NCBI GenBank assembly: GCA_964353405.1
Contig: CAYGWJ010000487.1
Span: 1-20,680 of the forward strand
Reading direction: 5' to 3'
DNA length: 20,680 nucleotides
Source: JBGLNJ01 sp964353405
Lineage (GTDB): Bacteria; Chloroflexota; Anaerolineae; Fen-1058
Shown: piece after piece, positions 7,042-13,655 of the stretch
How positions within the stretch are numbered: position 1 is the stretch's first letter
Layout: each line of letters begins with the position of its first letter
Translations under genes and position numbers: made by a program
The notes under the pieces: generated by a model
The model's database searches: none
Seen by the model: only the letters and a program-made list of their open reading frames with translations
What the model was told of the DNA's origin: nothing

Positions 7042-8558
7042 TCGCTACCCCCGATCGACTGCATGATGGTCAGCTCATCAACTTCACCGGAAAATTCACC
7101 TACTTTCTCCCGGTCTCTGAGGACCATGATCCGGTGACTGCAGCGCAGCACCTCGTCCAATTCCGAAGAGATAAAGACGCAGGCCTTACCTTCTTCGGCG
7201 AGCGAAAGCACCAGTTTTTGAATTTCGGCTTTTGCTCCCACATCAATACCTCGAGTGGGTTCATCCAGGATCAGAACCTGCGGGTTCGTGGCGAGCCACC
7301 GGGCGAGGATCACCTTTTGCTGATTGCCGCCGCTCAGATTTTTGACGGGCTGGTCTGCCGAGGGGGTAGCAATGTTCAGCAATTGGATGTACTTGTCTGC
7401 AATTTCGTACTGTTGTTGCATGCTCAGATACTTCCACCAGCCTTGGCTTGCCTGCATAGCCAGGATGATGTTTTCTCTGACCGTCAAGTCTGGGAAAATG
7501 CCGCTGCCTTTTCTATCTTCAGGGCAGAGACCAACGCCTCTGGTAATCGAAGCGAGGGGCGAAAACTTTTTAACCACTTTTCCGGCGAACGTCAATGTGC
7601 CACTATCAGGCTTGTCAACCCCAAACAGCAGGTCGGCAGTTTCCGAGCGCCCCGATCCCAGCAGCCCAGCCAGACCAACTACTTCCCCGGCATGCAAATC
7701 CAGGTCAAATGGCGCAATGTAGCCTGTATGGCTAAGCCCTCTAGCCTGAAGCAACGCTTCACCTTTAATGTGCTTGCCGCTTTCAAGCTTGATCTTTGTC
7801 ATATCATCAAATTCGGTCAGAGTTCTGCCGATCATTTTTGCGATCAATTCCAGGCGCGGCAAAGAAGCCGTATCATAAGTTCCAACCAATTTCCCGTTTC
7901 TGAGGACCGTAATTCTATCGGCAACTTGATAGACCTGATCAATAAAATGGGTGATGAAAATGATGCCCATTCCTTCACTTTTCAGTTTACGCATCACCTC
8001 AAAGAGTTGCGCAGTTTCATGGGCATCCAGGCTGGAGGTCGGCTCGTCCAGGATCAGAATCTTGGCCGATGAAATCTCGAGTGCCCGCACAATGGCCGCC
8101 ATCTGCTGGATGGCCACCGAATACGAGCCTAGAGTCTGGGTCACATCAATGTCAATATCCAGCCGTTGGAGGATCTGCTTGGCCTGAGCATTCATCGTTC
8201 CCCAGTCAATGCTCCCCCATTTCCTGGGTTCCCGGCCAATCATGATGTTTTCCGCCACGGTCAGATTAGGGCATAGATTGATTTCCTGGTAGACCGTGCT
8301 GATGCCCAGCGCCTGAGCATGTTGGGGTGATCTTACCAGGATTTCTTTTTCCTCGAGCGTAATCGTGCCTGCATCCGGCCGCTCGACGCCAGTCAGCGCC
8401 TTGATCAAGGTGGACTTGCCGGCGCCATTTTCTCCCACCAGGGCGTGTATCTCACCCTTTCTGAGGGCAAAGTCCACATCTTCCAGGGCTTGCACACCCG
8501 GAAAGGCTTTGTAGATCCCTTTCATCGTCAGAAAGTGATTGTTAGATTCTGCCATCAT
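7038..8558 (-). CDS. ytfR: YtfR, dual-domain sugar ABC ATPase
   Basis: Cytoplasmic ATPase with two nucleotide-binding domains that powers the YtfT/YjfF channel. The start at 8558 (MMAESNNHF) is chosen because AGGTGG lies just before it; the frame is open to 8669, but that extension would run through the intergenic hairpins. The 506-residue protein has, in the first half, Walker A GENGAGKST, a degenerate signature (YSVAIQQM, normal for YtfR) and Walker B ILILDEPTSSLD. The second half has the usual weak Walker A (GLLGSGRSE), a canonical LSGGNQQK signature and Walker B VLILDEPTRGID. The unequal domains are typical of this class. The phrases TVYQEINLCPNLTV and TIAPFDLEV-like YIAPFDLDLHAGEV match E. 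coli YtfR well. It overlaps ytfT by four bases and lies 126 bases after ytfQ, separated by two hairpins. Confidence 0.95.
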   Translation of the reverse strand: MMAESNNHFLTMKGIYKAFPGVQALEDVDFALRKGEIHALVGENGAGKSTLIKALTGVERPDAGTITLEEKEILVRSPQHAQALGISTVYQEINLCPNLTVAENIMIGREPRKWGSIDWGTMNAQAKQILQRLDIDIDVTQTLGSYSVAIQQMAAIVRALEISSAKILILDEPTSSLDAHETAQLFEVMRKLKSEGMGIIFITHFIDQVYQVADRITVLRNGKLVGTYDTASLPRLELIAKMIGRTLTEFDDMTKIKLESGKHIKGEALLQARGLSHTGYIAPFDLDLHAGEVVGLAGLLGSGRSETADLLFGVDKPDSGTLTFAGKVVKKFSPLASITRGVGLCPEDRKGSGIFPDLTVRENIILAMQASQGWWKYLSMQQQYEIADKYIQLLNIATPSADQPVKNLSGGNQQKVILARWLATNPQVLILDEPTRGIDVGAKAEIQKLVLSLAEEGKACVFISSELDEVLRCSHRIMVLRDREKVGEFSGEVDELTIMQSIGGSE

Positions 8559-8593
8559 GCCACCTGCCTTTGGAAAATCCTGTGGTTTTGCGG

Positions 8594-8620
8594 GAGAAGC
8601 GGCGCTCGGCGCCGCTTCTC
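8594..8620 (-). repeat. Second intercistronic hairpin, ytfQ-ytfR
   Basis: GAGAAGCGGCGC (8594-8605), loop TCG, GCGCCGCTTCTC (8609-8620): a perfect 12-base stem with a 3-base loop. It lies 36 bases upstream of the ytfR start. On the minus strand there is no T-run after it, so it is more likely a barrier to 3' exonucleases or a brake on read-through than a full terminator. Confidence 0.8.
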
Positions 8621-8645
8621 TATTTTCGTACAATTCAACTTTAAA

Positions 8646-8674
8646 GACAAGTGACTCCCGGGAAGTCACTTGTC
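8646..8674 (-). terminator. Hairpin directly after the ytfQ stop, partial terminator
   Basis: GACAAGTGACT (8646-8656) and AGTCACTTGTC (8664-8674) form a perfect 11-base stem around a CCCGGGA centre, 10 bases after the ytfQ stop. On the minus strand it is followed by TTTAAAGTTG, a weak U-tract. This could end a share of transcripts after ytfQ so that the binding protein outnumbers the membrane parts, as in other binding-protein operons. Confidence 0.6.
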
Positions 8675-8684
8675 AAAGCCAGGT

Positions 8685-9677
8685 CTAGTACTTGCGGGTC
8701 GGCAGGATTTCCTTGGCGTTGTCGGGCAGGTAAATGCCTTCCTTCGAGGGTACCCACTTGGGCAGCGTTTCGCCGTTGACCGCCTTCAGAGCCATTTCGT
8801 AGAACTGCGGGCCAAGTAGCGGGTTGCACTCGACAGTGGCATTCAGCTTGCCCGCGACCATCGCCTCAAAGGCGCCACGCACAGCATCAACTGACACGAT
8901 CTTGATGTCCACGCCGGGCTTGAGGCCAGCTTCCTCGATCGCCTGAATCGCGCCGATGGCCATGTCGTCGTTGTGGGCATACAGGGCAGTAATGTCTTTA
9001 GCTTCCTTCTTCAAGAAGGCTTCCATCACTTGCTTGCCCCCGGCACGCGTAAAGTCACCGGATTGAGAGTCAATGATCTTCATATCCGGTATATCCTTGA
9101 TGATTTCGCGGAAACCCTTGGCGCGGTCATTGGCGGGCGCGGAACCAACGGTGCCCACCAGCTCGACGATGTTGGCCTTGTTGTTCACGATCTTGGCCAT
9201 CGTGCGAGCGGCATTCCGGCCTTCTTCAACAAAGTCAGAACCAATGTAGGTCACGTACATGTTCTCGGGGACGGCCGCGCGGCGGTCAACCAGGATGATC
9301 GGGATGCCAGCATCCTTGGCTTCCTTGAAGACGGTCTCCCAACCTGTTTCCACCACAGGCGGAACGCCAATGACATCCACTTTGGCGGCGATGAACGAGC
9401 GAATTGCCGCGATTTGATTCTCTTGCTTCTGCTGCGCATCCGAGAACTTGAGGTTGATCCCCAACTGCGCCGCGGTCTCTTTAATGGAGGCGGTGTTCGC
9501 ATTGCGCCACTCACTCTCGGCCCCGAGTTGGGCATACCCAACGGTCAGGTCCTTGTAGGTTTTCATGGCTTTAGCGGGTGCCGGCGCTTGAGTAGGAGCG
9601 ACAGGCTGAGCGCAGCTTATCAACGTGGAGAGCACCGCAAATGCTACAACCAGGAGCAAAACTTTCGAGGTCCTCAT
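8685..9677 (-). CDS. ytfQ: YtfQ, sugar (galactofuranose-type) binding lipoprotein
   Basis: Extracytoplasmic solute-binding protein that captures the sugar and delivers it to YtfT/YjfF. The 330-residue protein begins with a signal peptide ending in a LISC lipobox (C22), followed by a Pro/Ala/Gln-rich linker, so it is membrane-tethered instead of free as in E. coli. From about residue 42 it follows YtfQ closely: VGYAQLGAESEWRNANT, SDAQQKQENQIAAIRSF, PPVVETGWETVFKEAKDAG, ILVDRRAAV, SQSGDFTRAGGKQVMEAF, YAHNDDMAIGAIQAIEEAGL. The conserved sugar-site residues ESEWR, VDRR and AHNDDM are present. The start is supported by an AAGGAGAG ribosome site. It leads the operon, and the hairpins behind it suggest it is expressed more strongly than the genes that follow. 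Related furanose or pentose substrates cannot be excluded. Confidence 0.95.
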   Translation of the reverse strand: MRTSKVLLLVVAFAVLSTLISCAQPVAPTQAPAPAKAMKTYKDLTVGYAQLGAESEWRNANTASIKETAAQLGINLKFSDAQQKQENQIAAIRSFIAAKVDVIGVPPVVETGWETVFKEAKDAGIPIILVDRRAAVPENMYVTYIGSDFVEEGRNAARTMAKIVNNKANIVELVGTVGSAPANDRAKGFREIIKDIPDMKIIDSQSGDFTRAGGKQVMEAFLKKEAKDITALYAHNDDMAIGAIQAIEEAGLKPGVDIKIVSVDAVRGAFEAMVAGKLNATVECNPLLGPQFYEMALKAVNGETLPKWVPSKEGIYLPDNAKEILPTRKY

Positions 9678-9726
9678 TATACTCTCTCCTTTTGTTTGTT
9701 CTACTTGATTGGGTTATTGACCGATA

Positions 9727-9751
9727 TGCATTTCCCCCGGGACGAAATGCA
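9727..9751. promoter_or_regulatory. Inverted repeat in the ytfQ leader, candidate operator
   Basis: TGCATTTC (9727-9734) and GAAATGCA (9744-9751) are perfect inverted half-sites separated by nine bases. They sit between the candidate ytfQ promoter and the ytfQ start, about where transcription would begin or in the early leader. This suits a repressor operator or a leader hairpin. No regulator gene is next to it. Confidence 0.45.
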
Positions 9752-9770
9752 GTGTTGCTGCACTTACCAG

Positions 9771-9797
9771 GGTATAGCATAATCGAACAGAGGTCAA
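9771..9797 (-). promoter_or_regulatory. Candidate sigma-70 promoter for the ytf operon
   Basis: On the minus strand, TTGACC (9797-9792) and TATACC (9776-9771) are separated by 15 bases, with a TG one base before the -10 (TGCTATACC), giving an extended -10 element. The spacing is shorter than ideal. It is about 95 bases upstream of the ytfQ start. Confidence 0.45.
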
Positions 9798-9859
9798 TGA
9801 TTTCTCGTTGGGAATACGTAGAGATTTATGCTTTGTTGTCCCGTCCAGAAACACGCCGG

Positions 9860-9884
9860 TCTACCTGAAAGGTAGATTTCTTTT
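9860..9884 (+). repeat. Small hairpin with T-rich tail
   Basis: TCTACCT (9860-9866), loop GAA, AGGTAGA (9870-9876), then TTTCTTTTG. It has terminator form on the plus strand but the stem is weak and no plus-strand gene precedes it. It might instead be an operator upstream of the ytfQ promoter. Confidence 0.35.
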
Positions 9885-10040
9885 GATGGAAGTTAAATAT
9901 CATTCGATTGGGCTCAGAATGACGTAAGACCGAGGTTTGCACACGCGGCCAATGCACTCATCCCAGCCAGACTCGGAACGTCGCCGGGAAATCCTGCGCG
10001 CGCTTTTGGGTGTCATTGTTTCAGGTCCCACCAGCCTGGC

Positions 10041-10150
10041 AGCTTGTCGGAGAGGTAGCCTAGCCCCTTGCGGGCGTTGGACTTGCGACGGGCACAACCC
10101 CTGGGACTCTCCAGGGGCAAGGCCCTAAACTACAGGTTCTCCGACAGGCT
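10041..10150. repeat. Folded palindromic element upstream of moxR
   Basis: Outer arms AGCTTGTCGGAGA (10041-10053) and TCTCCGACAGGCT (10138-10150) pair over 13 positions with one G-T. Inside lies a perfect hairpin CCCCTGG (10098-10104) / CCAGGGG (10111-10117). The inner hairpin recurs at 19118-19137, with the loop changed from AGAGTC to CAAGTC. The arrangement suggests a small non-coding mobile or RNA-folding repeat. Confidence 0.6.
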
Positions 10151-10203
10151 CCTAGACCGCAGACGGCAGGCGGAGCACACCGGCCGCCGACCGCCGTTGC
10201 GTG

Positions 10204-10231
10204 CAGTCGGTGGTCGGCAGTTGGCAGCTCG
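10204..10231 (+). repeat. Heptamer tandem repeat, CAGTCGG type
   Basis: Four consecutive 7-base units read CAGTCGG, TGGTCGG, CAGTTGG, CAGCTCG, immediately before the moxR ribosome site. Confidence 0.6.
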
Positions 10232-10242
10232 AGAGGAGAAAA

Positions 10243-11253
10243 ATGGCCAAAGAGACCGACACGGAAGGCGCGCCACTCATGGAGCGCGTGCTGTTCGAAG
10301 TGAAAAAGATGATCGTGGGGCAAGATCATCTTTTGGAACGCTTGCTCGTGGCCCTGCTGGCGCGCGGGCACATCCTGGTCGAGGGCGTGCCGGGCCTCGC
10401 CAAGACGTTGGCGATCAAGACGCTGGCCCAGTCCATCGGCGGAGATTTCAAACGCATCCAGTTCACGCCAGACCTCGTTCCGGCGGATCTCGTCGGCACA
10501 CGCATCTATAACCAAAAGACCGGCGAGTTTAGCACGTCGCTCGGCCCGGTCTTTACAAACTTGCTGCTGGCTGACGAAATCAACCGCGCTCCGGCCAAAG
10601 TGCAAAGTGCGCTCCTCGAAGTGATGCAAGAGCGCCAGGTGACCATCGGGCGCGAAACGTACAAGGTGCCCGATCCGTTCCTCGCGCTGGCGACGCAAAA
10701 CCCCATCGAGACTGAGGGGACCTATCCTCTGCCCGAAGCACAGGTGGACCGCTTTATGATGAAGGTGCTGGTGGACTATCCCAACGAGCAGGAAGAGTTT
10801 GTCATCGTCGAGCGAATGACGGGCACGCTCATGCCGGTGGGGACCGTTATCACTACACAGCAACTGGTCGAATTGCAGCAAGAGGCGGACAAGGTCTATG
10901 CCGATCCCGCGCTGATGGAATACGCGGTGCGCCTTGCATCTGCGACGCGGCGCCCCGCCGAATACGGACTCGGCGACATTGGGCGCTACATCCTGTATGG
11001 CTGCAGCCCGCGCGCTTCCATCAACCTGATTCTCACGGCGCGCGCGCTCGCCTTTTTGCGCGGGCGCAGTTATATCCTGGTGCAGGACATTCAAGACCTG
11101 GCTTTTGACGTGATGCGTCACCGGCTCGTGCTTTCCTATGAGGCGCTGTCGGATAACGTGACCGCCGATACGTTGCTGGCGCGCGTGATGCGGCAAGTCG
11201 CCGCGCCGGTTCAACCGCTGAAACAACATGTCGTCGTCAACGTCAACGCCTGA
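10243..11253 (+). CDS. MoxR-family AAA+ ATPase
   Basis: Cytoplasmic AAA+ ATPase of the MoxR group, thought to act as a chaperone with the DUF58 and VWA proteins encoded beside it. The start at 10243 is preferred over an upstream ATG at 10201 because GAGAGGAG lies just before it and the upstream codons are heptamer repeat. The 336-residue protein shows Walker A EGVPGLAKT (47-55), Walker B LLADEINRAP with D111-E112, a sensor 1 region ATQNPIETEGTYPLPEAQVDRF, and the C-terminal lid domain with RGRSYILVQDIQDLAFDVMRHR. Length and motifs are normal for the family. The end overlaps the DUF58 gene by 26 bases, indicating coupled translation. What the complex folds or activates cannot be told from sequence. 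Confidence 0.95.
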   Translation: MAKETDTEGAPLMERVLFEVKKMIVGQDHLLERLLVALLARGHILVEGVPGLAKTLAIKTLAQSIGGDFKRIQFTPDLVPADLVGTRIYNQKTGEFSTSLGPVFTNLLLADEINRAPAKVQSALLEVMQERQVTIGRETYKVPDPFLALATQNPIETEGTYPLPEAQVDRFMMKVLVDYPNEQEEFVIVERMTGTLMPVGTVITTQQLVELQQEADKVYADPALMEYAVRLASATRRPAEYGLGDIGRYILYGCSPRASINLILTARALAFLRGRSYILVQDIQDLAFDVMRHRLVLSYEALSDNVTADTLLARVMRQVAAPVQPLKQHVVVNVNA

Positions 11254-12178
11254 TCGGATATTGCAGCGCCTGAACTGGCAGGTGATTCGCCGCCTGGATG
11301 GCATCTTGCAGGGCGACTATCGCAGCCTGTTCTATGGCTTTGGCCTTGACCTGGCCGACTTGCGCGAATACCAGCTGGGCGATGACATCCGCGCCATTGA
11401 CTGGAACGTCACCGCGCGCACCAATACTCCTTACGTCCGGCAGTACGTCGAGGACCGCGACGTCACGGCCTGGTTCCTGCTCGACCTGAGTCCATCCGTT
11501 GACTTTGGCACGGTCAACAGCCTCAAGCGTGATTGCCTGATTGACTTTGTCACGGTGATGGCGCGTCTGTTAACGCGTCACGGCAATCGCGTCGGCGCGA
11601 TGATCTACAACAGCCGTGTAGAGCGCGTTATTCCTGCGCGGGGCGGCAAGCTCCAGGTGCTGCGGCTCATCAACGACTTGCTCAAACAGCCCAGGCTGGA
11701 ACGCACGCCCATGACGGACCTGACGGTGCTGCTGCAGGCCGCCTTCAACTCCATCAAGCGACGCTCGCTCGTGTTTGTGATTTCAGATTTCATCAGCGCG
11801 CCAGGTTGGGAACGCCCGCTCAACCTGCTGAGCCACCGGCACGAAGTGTTGGCGGTGCGGCTGTGGGATCCGCGCGAAACGGAATTGCCCGACATCGGCC
11901 TGGTCGTGCTGGAGGACGCAGAGACGGGCGAACAGGTTTACGTGGACACACGAAATAAAAAGTTCCGTGTGCGATTCAGGGAAGCAGCCGAGCGACGGCA
12001 GGCCGGGCTCGACCAGGCCTTTCGCCAGGCGGGCGTTGATGTGCTGTCACTTTCCACTGAAGATGATCTGGTTCGATCTATCGTGAGCTTTGCGGCCAGA
12101 CGCCGGCAAAGGAAGCAAATATCGAATGTCAATTCACAAATATCAAATTCCAATTCTCAAATTTCAAATCATACTTGA
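11228..12178 (+). CDS. DUF58 domain protein (VWA-like)
   Basis: Partner of the MoxR ATPase. The 316-residue protein carries the DUF58 hallmark block at about 29-78 (GDYRSLFYGFGLDLADLREY, then GDDIRAIDWNVTARTNTPYV) and a VWA-like fold beginning FLLDLSPSVDFGT, where the MIDAS-like DxSxS is DLSPS. A second conserved segment is LVFVISDFISAPGW. Its ATG lies inside moxR. The last 20 or so residues (QISNVNSQISNSNSQISNHT) are not family sequence: they are the translation of a heptamer tandem repeat that runs up to the stop codon, so the native C-terminus has been replaced or extended. The tail is polar and probably disordered. DUF58 proteins are typically cytoplasmic or membrane-associated; no membrane helix is seen here. 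Confidence 0.93.
   Translation: MSSSTSTPDRILQRLNWQVIRRLDGILQGDYRSLFYGFGLDLADLREYQLGDDIRAIDWNVTARTNTPYVRQYVEDRDVTAWFLLDLSPSVDFGTVNSLKRDCLIDFVTVMARLLTRHGNRVGAMIYNSRVERVIPARGGKLQVLRLINDLLKQPRLERTPMTDLTVLLQAAFNSIKRRSLVFVISDFISAPGWERPLNLLSHRHEVLAVRLWDPRETELPDIGLVVLEDAETGEQVYVDTRNKKFRVRFREAAERRQAGLDQAFRQAGVDVLSLSTEDDLVRSIVSFAARRRQRKQISNVNSQISNSNSQISNHT
12117..12172 (+). repeat. Heptamer tandem repeat array forming the DUF58 gene 3' end
   Basis: Eight consecutive 7-base units: AAATATC, GAATGTC, AATTCAC, AAATATC, AAATTCC, AATTCTC, AAATTTC, AAATCAT. Three units make 21 bases, hence the seven-residue periodicity QISNSNS in the protein. It is far more AT-rich than its surroundings. It resembles the short heptanucleotide repeats known from cyanobacteria and other genomes. 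Confidence 0.85.
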
Positions 12179-12222
12179 GCGACTAATCTTGCACATTTGA
12201 GCCTGGATTTTGGGGTGTAACT

Positions 12223-13227
12223 ATGCAATTCTTATGGCCTTTGATGCTATGGCTCTTGCTTTTGGTGCCCGTGCTCGTCGTGGCGTACGTTCTGGCGCAG
12301 CGGCGGCGGCAGCGCTATGCGCTCCGCTACGCCAGTCTCTCACTGGTAAAGGAAGCGCTGGGCCGGGGGCCGGGCTGGCGGCGCCACGTTCCTCCGGCCC
12401 TCTTTATCACGAGCCTGGCGGTCATGCTGTTTGCACTGGCGCGTCCGGCCGCCGTCGTCACACTGCCCACCGAGGAAGGCACCGTCATCCTCACCATGGA
12501 TGTTTCGGGCAGCATGCGCGCGCAAGACCTCAAGCCGGACCGCCTCGAAGCGGCCAAAGTGGCCGCACGAACCTTCGTCGAAAAACAGCCGTCGGGCGTC
12601 AAAATCGGCGTCGTTTCGTTCAGCGACAATGCGTTTCTCGTTCAAGCGCCGACGAACGACAAGGCAGCCATTCTGGCCGCCGTTAATCGGTTGACGACGC
12701 AGCGCGGCACGGCGATCGGATCGGCGTTGCTCACGTCGCTGGACGCCGTCTTTGAAGACGCCAACGCCGAGGGCGGACCGCCCAACTCTACCGCAGACCC
12801 AACGCCCACACCGACGCCGCTTCCCCAGGGTGTCTATGAACCTGCCATCATCGTCCTGTTGACTGACGGCGAAAGCAATCGCGGTCCGCGCCCCCTCGAT
12901 ATAGTGGATCAGCTCGCCGCGCGCGGCATCCGTGTCTACACCATTGGCGTGGGCACGACGCAAGGAACAGTCCTGAGCACCGGGGGACGGTCCATGCGAG
13001 TGCGGCTGGACGAAGCCACACTCAAGGCCGTGGCAGAGGCGACCAATGGCGTCTACTATAACGCTTCGACGGAAAAAGACTTGAAAGCCATCTATGACAA
13101 TCTGAGCACACACCTGGTGTTCACAAGACAGCAGACCGAAATCACGGCCGGCTTTACGGGCGTCGCCGTTGCGCTGTCTCTGGCCGCGGGCATTCTCTCA
13201 TTGTTGTGGTTCAACCGATTGCCTTGA
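12223..13227 (+). CDS. BatA-like membrane VWA domain protein
   Basis: Membrane-anchored von Willebrand factor A protein completing a MoxR-DUF58-VWA set. Of 334 residues, helix 1 spans about 3-23, helix 2 about 57-75 and a C-terminal helix about 308-328, with the VWA domain between. The MIDAS motif is complete: DVSGS (D93, S95, S97), a threonine in QRGTAIGSAL, and the aspartate in VLLTDGESNRG. A Pro/Thr-rich insertion (STADPTPTPTPLPQG) lies within the VWA domain before the central strand. A GGGGTG ribosome site precedes the ATG. It starts 44 bases after the DUF58 stop and should be co-transcribed. Such proteins bind a metal ion and partner proteins at the cell surface or periplasm; the partner is unknown. 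Confidence 0.92.
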   Translation: MQFLWPLMLWLLLLVPVLVVAYVLAQRRRQRYALRYASLSLVKEALGRGPGWRRHVPPALFITSLAVMLFALARPAAVVTLPTEEGTVILTMDVSGSMRAQDLKPDRLEAAKVAARTFVEKQPSGVKIGVVSFSDNAFLVQAPTNDKAAILAAVNRLTTQRGTAIGSALLTSLDAVFEDANAEGGPPNSTADPTPTPTPLPQGVYEPAIIVLLTDGESNRGPRPLDIVDQLAARGIRVYTIGVGTTQGTVLSTGGRSMRVRLDEATLKAVAEATNGVYYNASTEKDLKAIYDNLSTHLVFTRQQTEITAGFTGVAVALSLAAGILSLLWFNRLP

Positions 13228-13651
13228 CCCTGCGCTCAGGTTCGCCCTAAAACTGCAAGCCCCCTTGCGGGATGACTCGGCCGCAGGTCAACCTTAAAAC
13301 GTCCAGAACTTGCTCAACCCTCACGTTGGCCTGCGCTGCCTCTCGGCTTGCGCCCTGTGACATGCGACTTGTTGCAGAATCCCAGACCAAGTGCGCCTTG
13401 ACAATCAAGCCGCTCCGCACTACAATATCGGCGTTCCTCAGTAAGCACGAAACTGAACTCTGCCCTCTAGGTTCAGCCTGAAAGCATTCTTGCACCTACC
13501 TTTGAGGAGGTGAGACAGCCTACATGCCAAACGGCCGGGGTCGGCCAACCCTAACAAGAATTGTCACCTCGCAAGCCTACGCTGTTTTCGAATTCGCCAT
13601 GGTCGGTCGCCTTGACCGGCCCCACCAGCTTTCGATACTCGTGGAGGAGAA
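13228..13651 (+). other. Intergenic region and livK leader
   Basis: Separates the VWA gene from livK. It contains a strong promoter at 13398-13426 and then a leader of about 220 bases with a CTGAAC/GTTCAG stem (13453-13476), an AGGAGGTG site at 13505-13512, a GGCCG-gggt-CGGCC hairpin (13533-13546) and a 43-codon ORF. No known riboswitch motif was recognised. Frames in 13247-13495 on either strand look spurious. Confidence 0.6.
13398..13426 (+). promoter_or_regulatory. Strong sigma-70-type promoter for the liv-mttB operon
   Basis: A perfect -35 TTGACA (13398-13403), a 17-base spacer and a near-consensus -10 TACAAT (13421-13426). The transcription start would be near 13433, giving a leader of about 220 bases before livK. 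Confidence 0.75.
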
Positions 13652-13655
13652 ATGA
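13524..13655 (+). CDS. Possible leader ORF coupled to livK (43 codons)
   Basis: A small open frame, beginning MPNGRGRPTL and ending QLSILVEEK, in the leader between the promoter and livK. Its TGA overlaps the livK ATG as ATGA (13652-13655), the classic arrangement for translational coupling. An AGGAGGT lies upstream with a rather long spacing of about 12 bases. A hairpin GGCCG-gggt-CGGCC (13533-13546) sits inside its first codons. I recognise no homolog and no run of one amino acid that would signal classical attenuation. It may be a true leader peptide, or the overlap may be chance given that the livK ribosome site supplies GAGGAGAAATGA. Confidence 0.4.
   Translation: MPNGRGRPTLTRIVTSQAYAVFEFAMVGRLDRPHQLSILVEEK

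Larger units (their letters stand above)
9678..10242. other. Divergent intergenic region, ytfQ to moxR
   Basis: A 565-base non-coding stretch between the minus-strand ytf operon and the plus-strand moxR cluster. It holds the candidate ytfQ promoter and dyad, a small hairpin TCTACCT-gaa-AGGTAGA at 9860-9876 followed by TTTCTTTTG, a folded repeat element at 10041-10150, and four heptamer units at 10204-10231. Short frames crossing it have no ribosome site and no recognisable protein pattern. Confidence 0.6.

Noticed and set aside
9900..10128. Short frames of about 63-65 codons on both strands upstream of moxR
   Set aside because: They overlap the folded repeat element and have no ribosome site.
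10060..11304. Long minus-strand open frame (414 codons) opposite moxR
   Set aside because: It is antisense to a clear AAA+ ATPase, has no recognisable protein pattern and no ribosome site; a by-product of GC-rich codon use.
12340..13113. Minus-strand frame opposite the VWA gene
   Set aside because: No motifs; the VWA MIDAS residues on the plus strand show which strand codes.
13247..13495. Small frames on both strands in the VWA-livK gap
   Set aside because: They run across the strong promoter, lack ribosome sites and show no recognisable pattern.
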